From [Leptolyngbya] sp. PCC 7376 (lineage in GTDB: Bacteria > Cyanobacteriota > Cyanobacteriia > Cyanobacteriales > MRBY01), in assembly GCF_000316605.1 (NCBI RefSeq), contig NC_019683.1, positions 372,001 to 436,000 on the forward strand: DNA of 64,000 nt. The letters run 5' to 3'. The notes beneath the pieces were generated by a model. The model had not been told where the DNA came from. It made no database searches and saw nothing but the letters and a program-made list of their open reading frames with translations. Positions 27,669 to 37,642 of the stretch are shown here, one piece after another (positions within the stretch are counted from its first letter, which is position 1; every line of letters starts with the position of its first letter). The translations under genes and the position numbers were made by a program.

Positions 27669-27795
27669 ACAGATTTGCGACTTGGCAGGATTTTGCTCCT
27701 GCCGATACGCAACACTAGAGGCATAGGACATTTTGCGGATCCTTGATTATCGTAGAGATAGCAAAATAGGTAAAAATTCGGGGGGAGTTTTTTGG

Positions 27796-30054
27796 GTGCA
27801 TCGAGTTGATTTATCCCATCCGGATTTGAGTGACCCCATCGCGGAAGCAATTTTTATGGAAGATCAGCCCCTTTTACTCGTCGACAACCCCCTCAGTGAT
27901 CCGTTTAACATTGCCACTGCTGACTTTGAGGAACCCAGCCTCTCTTGGCACGACCTGCTCCACAAGCACAGCAAACTCCTCATGGCAGTGCTCGAACCAG
28001 GGTCTTTTGTCCTGCGAAAAATCAACCATGCCTTTGAAACTTTAACGGGGATTGATCAACAGCAACTGCCGCTTAAACATCAACATATTTGCATCTTTGA
28101 TCTGCTCGAAGATGTGAGCGAAGAGTTTCCAGAACAACTTTACCGCCGACATCTGCTTCCACTCGTTTTGCGAGATGTGTATGGCATTTCCCACGATCGA
28201 TGGCGCTTTCTCGATGAGCCCCTCGTCACAACTTTTAATCTCACCGACAGCGCAGATCCTCGCTACATCCAGTTTTGGTTGCGATCGCAGCACCTCCACG
28301 TCCAACGGATTAACAATGATATTGATGAGTTTGCTGACTTTGGCCTCCAGGATATTGCCCCTGAAGACATCGTTCTATACCCCGAATGGGAACAACGTCT
28401 CAATCTAGACAATTACAAAGTGACAGGAGAATGGCTCTGGGAAGGCTTGGATGTCACCAACCGCGAACTATTACAGCGTTTAATTGCATCCCTCGTTGAT
28501 CGCGAATCTATTTTTGAGGAAGAGAAATTTCAGAGTCTCACCCACCAGATGAAATCGTTATTTCGATCCCATGGTGGCATTCTGTTAAGCGTCCAACACG
28601 AAAAGATCAAGCTCTATCGCATTAAAAATGGTCGCATTCGTCAAACGACTCTGGCCTCAATCCGCGCTCTCGACAACTCTCATTTTTTGCGGGCAGCCTC
28701 CCACAACCATGTGCTGAATGTGCCGGATTTAGCCTCCCATTGTGTGACTGATTTTGAGAAAAAGTTGGTCAGTCAAGGGATCAAATCAATGCTGCTCATT
28801 CCGTTGGTTTTAGCTTGTCAGCAGGAAAATAGTGACACGCAACAGCTCATGGGTATGGTGGCCATGCTGAGCGATCGCCGCAATAACTTTGACCATCTGG
28901 ATATTAGCCACGGCCAAAAACTAATCCCAGCCCTCAGAACAGCCCTCAGAACAGCAAATCAACTCCCGTTTAATCACATTCACCCATCTGTAGAATGGCG
29001 GTTTAGGGAAGAGGCAGAACGACGCAGTTGGGGTTTAGCACCAGCCCCGATTATTTTTGAGAAAGTCTATCCGATGTATGGCATCTCAGATATTCGTGGC
29101 TCCTCACAAGAGCGAAACCTAGCAGTGCAGAAAGATTTGCTTGATCAATATGCTTTGGCGATCGCTGTGATTGAGGCGGTTCTAGAACAACACAACATTC
29201 AGTTTTTACAACAGCTTGAAGTTAACCTCACCGAAAAATCCCAGCGATTACAGGAAGGCATCCATGTCGAAGACGAAGTCACTGCCATCGAATATCTTCG
29301 GCAACACTTCGAAGTTTATTTTGACTATTTCCAAACTCTAAAAGGTCAAGTACCCCAGGCGATCGCCGACTACAAAACCGCCTGCGACAATTCCCATGAC
29401 TCTGTCTGTGTGGCCCGTGAGCATTATGACTACATGATCCACGACATCACCAATCGCCTCCGCAAAGCCTGGGACTATTGGCAACAAAAAATGCAGGCGA
29501 TTATCCCTCACTACTGTGATGTGGAAGTAACAGATGGCATTGACCATATGATTTACTGTGGCGCGGAGATTAACCCCAGCTTTTCTGCCTTTCATCTCCA
29601 TGCACTGCGTTATGAACAAATTCGGGCAGTTTGTGACTGTGCCCGCGCTTGCCTTGAGCTCAAAAATGATTACGACACTACTATCGAAGTCACCCATCTG
29701 ATTTTGGTGCAGGACATCACCATCGATATCTACCACGATGAGCAAACTGAAAAGAGCTTTGATGTGCGAGGCAGTAAGGATACCCGCTACGAAATCGTCA
29801 AAAAACGTATCGATAAAGGGCGTGACCTGAATACAAAAAGTCGCATTACCCAGCCTGGCATGTTAACGATTGTTTATTCCACTGATGATGAATGGGATCA
29901 ATATCGACAATACGTTTACTATCTACAACGTGAAAAGTGGCTCGACACAGCAGTTGAATCCGGCACAGTGGAACCATTACAGGGTGTTACTGGCCTAAAG
30001 TACGCAAGAATGCGAGTGTTGCCAGCTCCTCCAGAAGCAGAGATGAATACTTAA
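27796..30054 (+). CDS. Large GAF-domain protein of unknown function
   Basis: A 752-residue soluble protein. A PAS-like segment lies at about 35-130 (SKLLMAVLEPGSFVLRKINHAFETLTG). A GAF domain lies at about 250-405 (MKSLFRSHGGILLSVQ, then GIKSMLLIPLVLAC and LMGMVAMLSDRR). The rest is an unrecognised helical region with a Cys-rich patch (VCDCARACLEL) near residue 630 and a charged C-terminus. I see no kinase, cyclase or HD domain. GTG at 27796 is chosen because GGGGGAG lies 8-9 bases upstream. Downstream comes a DICT-GAF histidine kinase, 118 bases away on the same strand, so a joint signalling role is possible. Confidence 0.72.
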   Translation: MHRVDLSHPDLSDPIAEAIFMEDQPLLLVDNPLSDPFNIATADFEEPSLSWHDLLHKHSKLLMAVLEPGSFVLRKINHAFETLTGIDQQQLPLKHQHICIFDLLEDVSEEFPEQLYRRHLLPLVLRDVYGISHDRWRFLDEPLVTTFNLTDSADPRYIQFWLRSQHLHVQRINNDIDEFADFGLQDIAPEDIVLYPEWEQRLNLDNYKVTGEWLWEGLDVTNRELLQRLIASLVDRESIFEEEKFQSLTHQMKSLFRSHGGILLSVQHEKIKLYRIKNGRIRQTTLASIRALDNSHFLRAASHNHVLNVPDLASHCVTDFEKKLVSQGIKSMLLIPLVLACQQENSDTQQLMGMVAMLSDRRNNFDHLDISHGQKLIPALRTALRTANQLPFNHIHPSVEWRFREEAERRSWGLAPAPIIFEKVYPMYGISDIRGSSQERNLAVQKDLLDQYALAIAVIEAVLEQHNIQFLQQLEVNLTEKSQRLQEGIHVEDEVTAIEYLRQHFEVYFDYFQTLKGQVPQAIADYKTACDNSHDSVCVAREHYDYMIHDITNRLRKAWDYWQQKMQAIIPHYCDVEVTDGIDHMIYCGAEINPSFSAFHLHALRYEQIRAVCDCARACLELKNDYDTTIEVTHLILVQDITIDIYHDEQTEKSFDVRGSKDTRYEIVKKRIDKGRDLNTKSRITQPGMLTIVYSTDDEWDQYRQYVYYLQREKWLDTAVESGTVEPLQGVTGLKYARMRVLPAPPEAEMNT

Positions 30055-30172
30055 GTACAAATTCTGAGTAAAAATTGATCAATAGTGTGGAATCAAGGAT
30101 AATCAAAGGGATTCCAGTGTTAAGAGTGCCAATTTTTTTGGCGATACCCCCAAGGATCAACAGCATTTCTCA

Positions 30173-32200
30173 ATGAGCATTCACCCCTCGATTGTCGAGC
30201 AATTACTGATTGCAGTGCCTAATGGGCAGCCTCAGCTTTACTTCAAGTCTTCCCTCACAGCGTTGTCTCACGCAATGGAGGATCAGATTTTAGCCAGTGG
30301 TGGAGCTTCCCTTGTCATTGCCAGTTTTCAGCGGGAACGATATTACCGTCAAGAGGCGAATCGTTATCGGCGGATTGCTGAAAAATCAGACCAAGTGTAT
30401 GTCTTTGCAGCACCAGAAACGGACTTTGAAAACGCATCGAAAGAGTTTGAGATGGTGGCCTTTGAGCCAGAGGATACCCTCAGTAATGAATGGCATTTAA
30501 TTGTCCTCAATGATTCATTTGCGAGCTGTTTAGTCTGTCGAGAAAAGGTTGTTCCTCCGGGAAAAACGGGTAGCTTTGCCGCAGATAACGCCAGACGATT
30601 TGAGGGATTATGGACAGAGGATCGCCTAATCACGGAAAAGACAGCGGATCTTCTATTAGATCGGGTATTGGTTTACCGCCCAGAATTAGCAGAGAAAGTT
30701 CGAACTGCAAAAGATACCTATTTTTCTGGGGTTCCCGCTGATATTATTGAGCAGCCACCAACAGCCACAGCAGACCCGTTTGTACAGCGCCTCGTTAATT
30801 ATCTACAGGCGAGTCAATACAAAATCATTAAGGCCAACCGTTCCCTATCTAACAAAGAGCAGAAGGAGCGATTAATTAATACTGTTACCGCAGCAATCCG
30901 GCGATCGCTCGATACAGAAGATATTTTGCAGTTGGCAGTAGAAAAGCTGGGGGATGGCCTAGGGGTCTGTCGCTGCATTATTTACCGCTGCGAAGAAAAC
31001 TCTGACACAGCAACGATTGGCCATGAGTTTCTGACAGGCGAACAAATTTCGGTTAAAACCCAAAGTTGGCCACTAAAAAATAATCCTCTCTTTCAGGAAG
31101 TCGTCGCGCTTGGCGAACCATTAGGCGTTGATAGGACAGAAAATGATCCCTATTTTGTAAAGGGTGAAATTAAAAAGTTGGCGCAGAATTGTTCGATTGT
31201 GTCGTGGCTGTTGGTGCCGATTTTGTACCAAGGGCGATTGCTAGGGATGATCGAACTTCACCATTGTGATGCTGAGTCTATCCATTGGCGGCAGGAAGAT
31301 ATTGCCCTCGTGGGGGCGATCGCCGTGCAGGTAGGTGTTGCTCTAATCCAAGCCGAAGCCTATAACAACCTCGAAGAAGTTAACGAACAACTCGCTGCCC
31401 TCGACCGTACCCGCTCAAACCTTGTAGCCATTACAGGCCATGAGCTGCGTACGCCTCTCTCAACTATTCAAGTTTGTCTCGAAAGTTTGGCCAATGAGCC
31501 AGATATGCCAGAAGAGTTGCGCCAAGTCATGCTGGACACAGCTCTCCAAGATGCCGAAAGATTACGGAATCTGGTGCAAGACTTTTTAACTCTGTCCAAA
31601 CTCGAAAGTGGTCGCGTCGAATGGACAGAAGAACCTTTGTTACTGCGAGAATGTGTGGAACTGGCCATTAGTCATATGAAGGCTCGTCGTCTCCAAAGTG
31701 GCGGTCAACCATTACCCAATCTCGTTAACAATGTGGCAGCAGAGCTTCCATTGATTCAAGCCGATGGTGAATGGCTGGTGGAAGTGATCGCAAAATTACT
31801 CGATAATGCCTGCAAATTTACCGATGACGATGGCACGGTGGAAATGAATATCACAGCCGAAAGTGAGAAGCAGTTGACCTTGAGTATTCGCGATAGTGGT
31901 CGCGGCATTGAACCCAAACGTCTCGAAACGATTTTTAATTTGTTTTACCAAGAAGAAGGGGCACTACGACGTAGCGCTGGAGGCACTGGTATGGGCTTAG
32001 CGATTTGTCGCCAAATTGTCACTGGATGGAAAGGTTCTATCTGGGCAGAATCCAAGGGGAAAAATCAAGGTAGTCAGTTTTCCTTCACCATTCCAGTCTT
32101 TGATATGAACTCCATCCCACCCAAGGTCGAAAAGACTAGTGAGCTTTTAAAGACTCGTTCAAGACGGACAGGCCGCCGAAAATCCACGAAAACAAAATAG
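30173..32200 (+). CDS. DICT-GAF sensor histidine kinase
   Basis: A 675-residue soluble sensor kinase. Residues 1-130 form a DICT domain (GASLVIASFQRERYY, AIFEPEDTLSNEWHLIVL-like), a sensory module found beside GGDEF and kinase domains. A GAF domain spans about 232-395 (DILQLAVEKLGDGLGVCRC, LLGMIELHHCD). It lacks the Cys-His of bilin-binding GAF domains. HisKA follows with His423 in ITGHELRTPLSTI, and HATPase with LLDNACKFTDD, RDSGRGIE and GGTGMGLAIC. The tail is rich in Arg and Lys. The gene lies between the large GAF protein and a YaaW-like gene. The signal and partner regulator are unknown. Confidence 0.92.
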   Translation: MSIHPSIVEQLLIAVPNGQPQLYFKSSLTALSHAMEDQILASGGASLVIASFQRERYYRQEANRYRRIAEKSDQVYVFAAPETDFENASKEFEMVAFEPEDTLSNEWHLIVLNDSFASCLVCREKVVPPGKTGSFAADNARRFEGLWTEDRLITEKTADLLLDRVLVYRPELAEKVRTAKDTYFSGVPADIIEQPPTATADPFVQRLVNYLQASQYKIIKANRSLSNKEQKERLINTVTAAIRRSLDTEDILQLAVEKLGDGLGVCRCIIYRCEENSDTATIGHEFLTGEQISVKTQSWPLKNNPLFQEVVALGEPLGVDRTENDPYFVKGEIKKLAQNCSIVSWLLVPILYQGRLLGMIELHHCDAESIHWRQEDIALVGAIAVQVGVALIQAEAYNNLEEVNEQLAALDRTRSNLVAITGHELRTPLSTIQVCLESLANEPDMPEELRQVMLDTALQDAERLRNLVQDFLTLSKLESGRVEWTEEPLLLRECVELAISHMKARRLQSGGQPLPNLVNNVAAELPLIQADGEWLVEVIAKLLDNACKFTDDDGTVEMNITAESEKQLTLSIRDSGRGIEPKRLETIFNLFYQEEGALRRSAGGTGMGLAICRQIVTGWKGSIWAESKGKNQGSQFSFTIPVFDMNSIPPKVEKTSELLKTRSRRTGRRKSTKTK

Positions 32201-32261
32201 TTTTTGAATTGGCTATTTCTGCGACTTTAGTATCAGTGATTTCTCGGATGCTTCGTTTAGA

Positions 32262-33122
32262 ATGGACGAGAATTTTGTCGGAGAGTTTGTCGTGGACGAG
32301 CTAAGAACAGCCCTCAATCTAGCGACGGATGAGGAATTGCAGCATTTGACTCAAATCTTGTTTAGCCGCAAGTTTAACCCGCTGGATTATCTCAATACAC
32401 CACAGCCGATTTTTATTCAAACGCAACATCGCGATCGCCAAATCGAATGTATTGAGCAGCGATTTCGTCATTTGGCCGCGGATGGATTTACGGTTTTGCT
32501 AGGTCAGACAGAAACATTGACCTATCGCCAAGTGTTGTTGCAAGTCTGTACTTTTTTGAAATTGTCTGGGGTCGCAGGGATTACGACTACGGATCTCGAA
32601 GCAGAAATTTTTCTCCATCTCACCGGGAAAGCTTGGCGGAAATTACCCGCAGCGGACAAGACATCTTTACTCCACAAAGTTCGGCGATCGCTTGAAGATG
32701 CATCTCTACCAGAACCCTTACCAGTGCAACTCCAACATAATCCTTTCCAAATTTTGTTGCAGGGTAGCAGCACGCTAGCGGTGAGCACGTTATTAAAAAC
32801 AGCGATTCTCAAAAATATTGCCAAACAATTTGCCTTGTATTTTGCGTCATCCCAAATGGCGAGAGTTACAGCGAGTGGTGCAGGAAAATTAGCCACAGTA
32901 ATATCATCTCAAGCTGCGAAAAAAGGGTTAGCGACAACCGCTGTAAAGTATGGCGCAATGCGGAGTGTGTTTAGCGTGGTGGTGCCAGCGATGTGGGGCT
33001 GGTTCCTCGCGGATCTCGGGTGGCGGGCGATTGCCACAAATTACGGCAGAATTATTCCGATGATTGTAACTTTGGCGCAAATCCGGTTAACCCGCGAAGA
33101 AATAGCCTGGCAAAAACTTTAA
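32262..33122 (+). CDS. YaaW-like membrane-associated protein
   Basis: A 286-residue protein of the YaaW family. The N-terminal half is soluble and helical (ELRTALNLATDEELQHLTQILF, residues about 13-34, is the family opening). The C-terminal half contains the conserved small-residue stretch AKQFALYFASSQMARVTASGAGKL and a hydrophobic segment near 240-265 (VVPAMWGWFLADLGWRAIA). E. coli YaaW has no firm function. The stop overlaps the stop of the convergent EgtD-like gene by 4 bases. No motif points to an enzyme. Confidence 0.78.
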   Translation: MDENFVGEFVVDELRTALNLATDEELQHLTQILFSRKFNPLDYLNTPQPIFIQTQHRDRQIECIEQRFRHLAADGFTVLLGQTETLTYRQVLLQVCTFLKLSGVAGITTTDLEAEIFLHLTGKAWRKLPAADKTSLLHKVRRSLEDASLPEPLPVQLQHNPFQILLQGSSTLAVSTLLKTAILKNIAKQFALYFASSQMARVTASGAGKLATVISSQAAKKGLATTAVKYGAMRSVFSVVVPAMWGWFLADLGWRAIATNYGRIIPMIVTLAQIRLTREEIAWQKL

Positions 33123-34111
33123 ATCACCTGGGTCAAAATAAGGCTAAACCAGTCTTGGCGATCGCCCCACACTTTCACCGTTTTGAGTCCTTGCATTGCG
33201 AGATTGTCCCGTAATTTTCCGAGTTCAAATTTGCGGGAAATCTCAGTCAAAATACTTTCGCCAGCTTGAAACTCAACAGTTGCATTGAGATCTTGAAATT
33301 CAACTGTGTGATCCTGCAAACAATCCAAATGCATTTCGATCTGTCGCTCTGAAACGTTGTAAATAGCGCGGTGGCGAAAATTATTTAAGTCGAAGTTTGA
33401 TCCATAACGCTCATTTAAATGGCTGAGCATATTGAGATTAAACGCGGCAGTGACTCCTTGGTTATCGTTATAGGCTGCTTCAAGGATATCTGTTGATTTA
33501 TGGCGATCAACTCCCAACAAAAAATAATCGCCACTGCGGAGAGATTGACGAGTCTGTTTAAAAAAGCGATCACTCTCCGCTGCTGAAAAATTACCGAGGG
33601 TGCTGCCTAAGAAAACCAACATTCGAGGTAAGTCTTCGGGGTCAGGTAGATGGGCGATCGCCTGTTCATAGGTTCCGATCAAGCCTGTCACAGAAAGATT
33701 TTTATACTCCTGAAATAAATGCTCGGCGGCAAACTCGACAATACTGGCACTAACATCCACAGGCACATAATCCAGCTGCCCAAATTGCTGATAAGCATCC
33801 AATAAAAATCGGGTTTTCGTCGAGCTTCCACTACCTAATTCAATTAGCTCAGTGTTGCCAGTAATTTCGGCAATTTCTGGAGATACAGTTTTCAGGATTT
33901 CTGCTTCTGTGCGCGTTGGGTAATATTCTGGCAATTCGCAAATTTGTTCAAATAATGCCGAGCCTTTTGCGTCATAAAAATACCGTGGCGAAATAGTTTT
34001 CGGCGATCGCCCTAAGCCTTCAAGCAATTGTTTTCCTGTCTCGCCTAAATCTTCTTTCTCCAGTAGATACACCAATTCCAACTGCTCAGCCTGAATCGTT
34101 AATGCAGTCAT
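33119..34111 (-). CDS. egtD: L-histidine N-alpha-methyltransferase (EgtD-like)
   Basis: A 330-residue S-adenosylmethionine-dependent methyltransferase of the EgtD family, which trimethylates histidine to hercynine, the first step of ergothioneine synthesis. Motifs include ISPRYFYDAKGSALFEQI, the SAM-binding TELIELGSGSSTKTRFLL, and LVFLGSTLGNF, in the family order. ATG at 34111 matches the family start; the frame extends 90 codons further upstream across the divergent peptidase start, but that part is unlike the family. No egtB homolog lies beside it, so the second step must be encoded elsewhere if ergothioneine is made. The gene converges with YaaW. Confidence 0.9.
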   Translation of the reverse strand: MTALTIQAEQLELVYLLEKEDLGETGKQLLEGLGRSPKTISPRYFYDAKGSALFEQICELPEYYPTRTEAEILKTVSPEIAEITGNTELIELGSGSSTKTRFLLDAYQQFGQLDYVPVDVSASIVEFAAEHLFQEYKNLSVTGLIGTYEQAIAHLPDPEDLPRMLVFLGSTLGNFSAAESDRFFKQTRQSLRSGDYFLLGVDRHKSTDILEAAYNDNQGVTAAFNLNMLSHLNERYGSNFDLNNFRHRAIYNVSERQIEMHLDCLQDHTVEFQDLNATVEFQAGESILTEISRKFELGKLRDNLAMQGLKTVKVWGDRQDWFSLILTQVI

Positions 34112-34304
34112 ATTTTTTAAGTCTCGACATTTCTTCCGTCTCATTGTGCAACAAATGCCAAGCTGCGACAATGCGGCGATCTCCCCTAGCCATTTTCGAT
34201 ATTCTTCGACAAAAATTTCGACAAAAAGAGTTACAAAAAAAGCAACCTCACCAGCATCAAAAAAAGAATAGGCTACAGTGGGTGAGTCGGTTTGGTATGC
34301 ACCC

Positions 34305-36068
34305 ATGCGGAAGTTACTGATTACACTATTGTTCATTGTGGGGTTGGGATTGGCGCTGATCAATATGCCTAGCCTAGCCACCCAAGGTACCTATGATTCG
34401 GTTGTTATAGATTTTCGAGAAGATTTGAGCGAGGGTGATATTGCCCAGAAAGTCGAAAATTTGGCCAAGCAATTCAACACAACAGCGAGGCTGAATAGCG
34501 AATTTTCCCTTGGAGATAACCTATATATCGTTGAAGGCCACTCGAAATTATTGAAGGCGCTCCGAGATTCTGATCTCACCAAATCGACAGAATATATCGA
34601 ACCAAACTACATCTACCAAACTGCTGCTCCGAATGATCCCGACTACGCGAAGCAGTGGAATCTCAAACAAATTAATGTCGAACAAGCTTGGACAGAAAAT
34701 ACGGGTGAAGGTATTACCGTTGCTGTGATTGACACTGGCGTTAGTCGTGTCCCTGATTTAGAAAAAACAGAATTTGTAAAGGGTTACGATTTTGTCGGCG
34801 ATCGCCCCAAAGCTGCTGATGACGTTGGTCATGGCACCCACGTTGCTGGAACCATTGCCCAATCTACCAATAATGGTTATGGCGTTGCGGGTATAGCCTA
34901 CAACGCAAAAATCATGCCGATTAAAGTACTAGGCGCAGATGGTGGCGGCACGATTTCTGATATCGCAGAAGGCATCAAATTTGCGGCAGATAATGGCGCA
35001 GACGTAATCAATATGAGCCTCGGTGGTGGCGGCGAAAGTCGTCTGATGCAAGAAGCAATTGATTACGCGTACAAGAAAAATGTAGTGGTTATCGCCGCAG
35101 CGGGTAATGCAAACCAAAACGGTGCTTCTTATCCCGCCCGTTATCCGAAAGTCATCGGTGTTTCCGCAATCGATGCAGCAGGAACAAAAGCGCCTTATTC
35201 CAACTATGGTGCAGGCGTTGATATTACAGCTCCCGGTGGCAGTGAATCCGGTGGCATTCTTCAAGAAACTATCGATCCTAGTTCTGGTCAAGCCGTTTTC
35301 GAGGATTACAAAGGTACGAGTATGGCCTCTCCTCATGTGGCTGGTGTGGCAGCGATGATTAAAGCGGCAGGGGTAGAAGAACCCGCTGAAGTTTTACAAG
35401 TGCTCAAACAATCTGCCCAAACTATTAAAGACGATCCCTTTAACCATTATGGTGCGGGTTATCTGAATGCTGGCGAAGCACTCCGAGAAGCGGTGAAAGG
35501 CAAGATTACTTTCAAAGATTTCTTCCGTTGGGTGCGCGACAATGGCTATTTGAATCCTCGTTTCTGGATTGATGGTGGCACGATCGCCATCCTCCCAAAA
35601 ATTGCGATGGTGCTCGGCTCCTATCTACTAGCTTTTGTCCTCCGCAACTATTTCCCCTTTGGCTGGAGCATGGCCTTTAATGGCGGTCTAGTGATGGGTA
35701 GCTCAGGGCTATTTTTCTTCAAAGGTTTTTACATTTTTGATCTCTCCCAAGCACCTTTCCGCGTCCTCGGTAGCTCTCTACCTGAACTCGGTAATGCCAT
35801 TAATGGTAGTCCCGTTCTTAACCCCATTTTCGCAAGTGTCTTGATTCCTTTCGGCTTGATCGTCCTGATTGCTGGGACAGAATTCGGAAAGAAATTCGGG
35901 GTTGGTTTAAGCCTCGGTGTGGCGTCCTGCCTCACAGTTTATGCCTTTACTTCACCACTCGTTTGGGGTCTTGGTTCTGGCGTCTTGGCACAGGGATTCT
36001 TAATTGCAAATGCAATTTTATGTTTCTTCCTCGCAAAACTCATGATTAAAGATCCGCTGGAAGCATAG
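34305..36068 (+). CDS. S8 subtilisin-like serine peptidase with C-terminal membrane domain
   Basis: A 587-residue exported subtilase. A signal peptide covers about 1-24 (LLITLLFIVGLGLALI). A propeptide-like region runs to about 105. The catalytic domain has Asp in TVAVIDTGVS (about 143), His in GHGTHVAGTIAQS (about 180) and Ser in GTSMASPHVAG (about 345). After residue 400 come about five membrane helices (IAMVLGSYLLAFVL, WSMAFNGGLVMGSSGLFFF, SVLIPFGLIVLIAG, LGVASCLTVYAF, LIANAILCFFLAKL). The triad is complete. A polytopic C-terminal domain on a subtilase is unusual and would anchor it in the membrane. Start at 34305 fits the signal peptide; a GTG at 34278 is also in frame. Confidence 0.9.
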   Translation: MRKLLITLLFIVGLGLALINMPSLATQGTYDSVVIDFREDLSEGDIAQKVENLAKQFNTTARLNSEFSLGDNLYIVEGHSKLLKALRDSDLTKSTEYIEPNYIYQTAAPNDPDYAKQWNLKQINVEQAWTENTGEGITVAVIDTGVSRVPDLEKTEFVKGYDFVGDRPKAADDVGHGTHVAGTIAQSTNNGYGVAGIAYNAKIMPIKVLGADGGGTISDIAEGIKFAADNGADVINMSLGGGGESRLMQEAIDYAYKKNVVVIAAAGNANQNGASYPARYPKVIGVSAIDAAGTKAPYSNYGAGVDITAPGGSESGGILQETIDPSSGQAVFEDYKGTSMASPHVAGVAAMIKAAGVEEPAEVLQVLKQSAQTIKDDPFNHYGAGYLNAGEALREAVKGKITFKDFFRWVRDNGYLNPRFWIDGGTIAILPKIAMVLGSYLLAFVLRNYFPFGWSMAFNGGLVMGSSGLFFFKGFYIFDLSQAPFRVLGSSLPELGNAINGSPVLNPIFASVLIPFGLIVLIAGTEFGKKFGVGLSLGVASCLTVYAFTSPLVWGLGSGVLAQGFLIANAILCFFLAKLMIKDPLEA

Positions 36069-36105
36069 CTCCCACAAAGCCGACAGACCTTTAACTAAAA
36101 AAAAT

Positions 36106-37398
36106 CTAAACGCTCTCTTGTAATAGTTTTTGCAAGAGAGTTTTGCTTTCTTCGATCGGCATTGCGACATATCTACCGTCCTCTGTTTTAGTGACTAAGG
36201 GGCGATCGCCAGCAAAGTTTTCCATTACTTTGAGGGTGTTCACAATGTCAAAATTCAGCGCTGAATTCCATTTCTCAAGGAACCAAGTCTCAATCTCTTG
36301 ATCCAAAGTTTTGGCGTCCAAAGGCTTGCCATGCTTAAGCAGAAAACAATAAACGAGAAAAATCTCCTTACATTCCTCTTCCTCAGCTGCATCCACTAAA
36401 AGCTGCACAACTCCAAACTGGTTGGATAAGTTACGGAAAAATAGCGTATCAGTGACTTCTTTCTGAAATTTGAGATATTTAAATTTATAAGTCGCATATT
36501 GTCGTGCGGCAAAACCACCACAGCCCAATAAAACTGAGAGCATAGCCACCAGAATAGGCATCACGTCTTTCGCTTCTTCTGACTGAATCTGTACAAAATT
36601 CCAGTCAATATGGAAATACCCAAAGACGACAAATAAAATCACGCCGATAATTAAGGTAAACTGCGGAATAATTTTGAAAACAGTCGGCACACCAGCGGCG
36701 ATCGCCGGAATCCAAAATAACAATTTATCCCTTAATAACATCCCAACTTCGACATTGGGGAAGACAAATTCGATATCCTTTTTAGGGATATTTTTATACA
36801 TCGAAATATAAATCTTCCCTGGTTTAAAAGGAAGCTTTTTTACATCAATCTTTTTTTGCTTAAAATAATCAGCAGATTTAAACTGAACAAGCAAAACAAC
36901 TCGCTCATAAATATCGACTTTTTTGTTGAATTCCCTAAAGATTTTTTTCGTCTTAACTTCCTGAAAAATATCTCCTTGGCAATAGCAAACAACTTCAATA
37001 AAGTCATCAAAATCCACATCTGTTTTGAGGGAAATCAAAGATTCTGTTGCAAAGGCTTTTTTGAGTGTGTCTTTCGACAGCGAGGAAAAGTTTGCTTCCT
37101 CTAATATCTGACTAAACTGCGCAATAAAATCGGCACCAGTGTTGAGATCGCCTTCACCATAATCCACTTCCTCAGGATCGAAGGGTAGATATTGTGCTTT
37201 TAGTGATTCGGTACTTTTGTGGTATCTGAGATGATAAAAAAGTGACAGACTTTGGCAAAAATCACTGAAGGCTTGCACATCAGTAGCTGTCGTCTCAAGC
37301 TCTGTAAGGCAAGCTTCCAAAAGAATATGTCTAGGAAAAGGAATAAAGGATTCGAGGGCGATCATCGTCACACGGTTATGGGCATCTTGCGCCCTCAC
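36106..37398 (-). CDS. DUF3754/TMEM143-like membrane protein
   Basis: A 430-residue protein resembling the DUF3754 family that includes human TMEM143; function unknown. The soluble N-terminal 220 residues contain ERVVLLVQFKSADYF and KPGKIYISMYKNIPKKDIEFVFPN, the family core. Two membrane segments follow at about 230-262 (LLFWIPAIAAGVPTVFKII, LIIGVILFVVFGYF) and one near 280-300 (MPILVAMLSVLLGCGGFAA). The rest is soluble, ending in a Val/Glu-rich tail. The frame opens at GTG 37398; an ATG at 37365 (MIALESFIPFPR) is equally plausible. The small gene at 37400 ends one base before it, so the two are probably co-transcribed. An 8-base hairpin overlaps its stop region (36114-36141). Confidence 0.82.
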   Translation of the reverse strand: MRAQDAHNRVTMIALESFIPFPRHILLEACLTELETTATDVQAFSDFCQSLSLFYHLRYHKSTESLKAQYLPFDPEEVDYGEGDLNTGADFIAQFSQILEEANFSSLSKDTLKKAFATESLISLKTDVDFDDFIEVVCYCQGDIFQEVKTKKIFREFNKKVDIYERVVLLVQFKSADYFKQKKIDVKKLPFKPGKIYISMYKNIPKKDIEFVFPNVEVGMLLRDKLLFWIPAIAAGVPTVFKIIPQFTLIIGVILFVVFGYFHIDWNFVQIQSEEAKDVMPILVAMLSVLLGCGGFAARQYATYKFKYLKFQKEVTDTLFFRNLSNQFGVVQLLVDAAEEEECKEIFLVYCFLLKHGKPLDAKTLDQEIETWFLEKWNSALNFDIVNTLKVMENFAGDRPLVTKTEDGRYVAMPIEESKTLLQKLLQESV

Positions 37399-37399
37399 T

Positions 37400-37642
37400 C
37401 TACCACTTTAGGACAGCAGCATCGACTCCTTGTTCGCGGCGCACCTTACTGTCTTTTTCAAACCATTCAATAATCTGTTGATACTCTAAATCGGCGATCG
37501 CACAATCACGGTCAGCTGCAATAATCGCGAGGAGACGATGGGAAGAAATTGTCAGCCGTGCGAGGAACTTTTCTGGGCTGGATAATAAAGCAGCATCAAC
37601 GCTGAGAGATTCATCTTCGGTCAAAAATTGTGGCTGATTCAT
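37400..37642 (-). CDS. Small conserved-looking protein, function unknown
   Basis: An 80-residue acidic soluble protein, not recognised. It has no signal peptide or membrane segment. The helical middle reads FLARLTISSHRLLAIIAADRDCAIADLEYQQIIEWF. The stop falls one base before the start of the DUF3754 gene on the same strand, so it is the upstream member of a two-gene unit. Real coding is supported by tight packing with its neighbour and regular codon use, but not by family motifs. Confidence 0.6.
   Translation of the reverse strand: MNQPQFLTEDESLSVDAALLSSPEKFLARLTISSHRLLAIIAADRDCAIADLEYQQIIEWFEKDSKVRREQGVDAAVLKW

Noticed and set aside
30080-30115. TGGAATC/GATTCCA inverted repeat before the DICT kinase
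   Set aside because: Arms are 7 bases with a loop of about 15 and no T-run or known operator match; chance is likely.
36098-36141. Terminator overlapping the end of the DUF3754 gene
   Set aside because: An 8-base stem is present, but it lies inside the last codons and the T-run starts 8 bases after it, unlike a normal intrinsic terminator.
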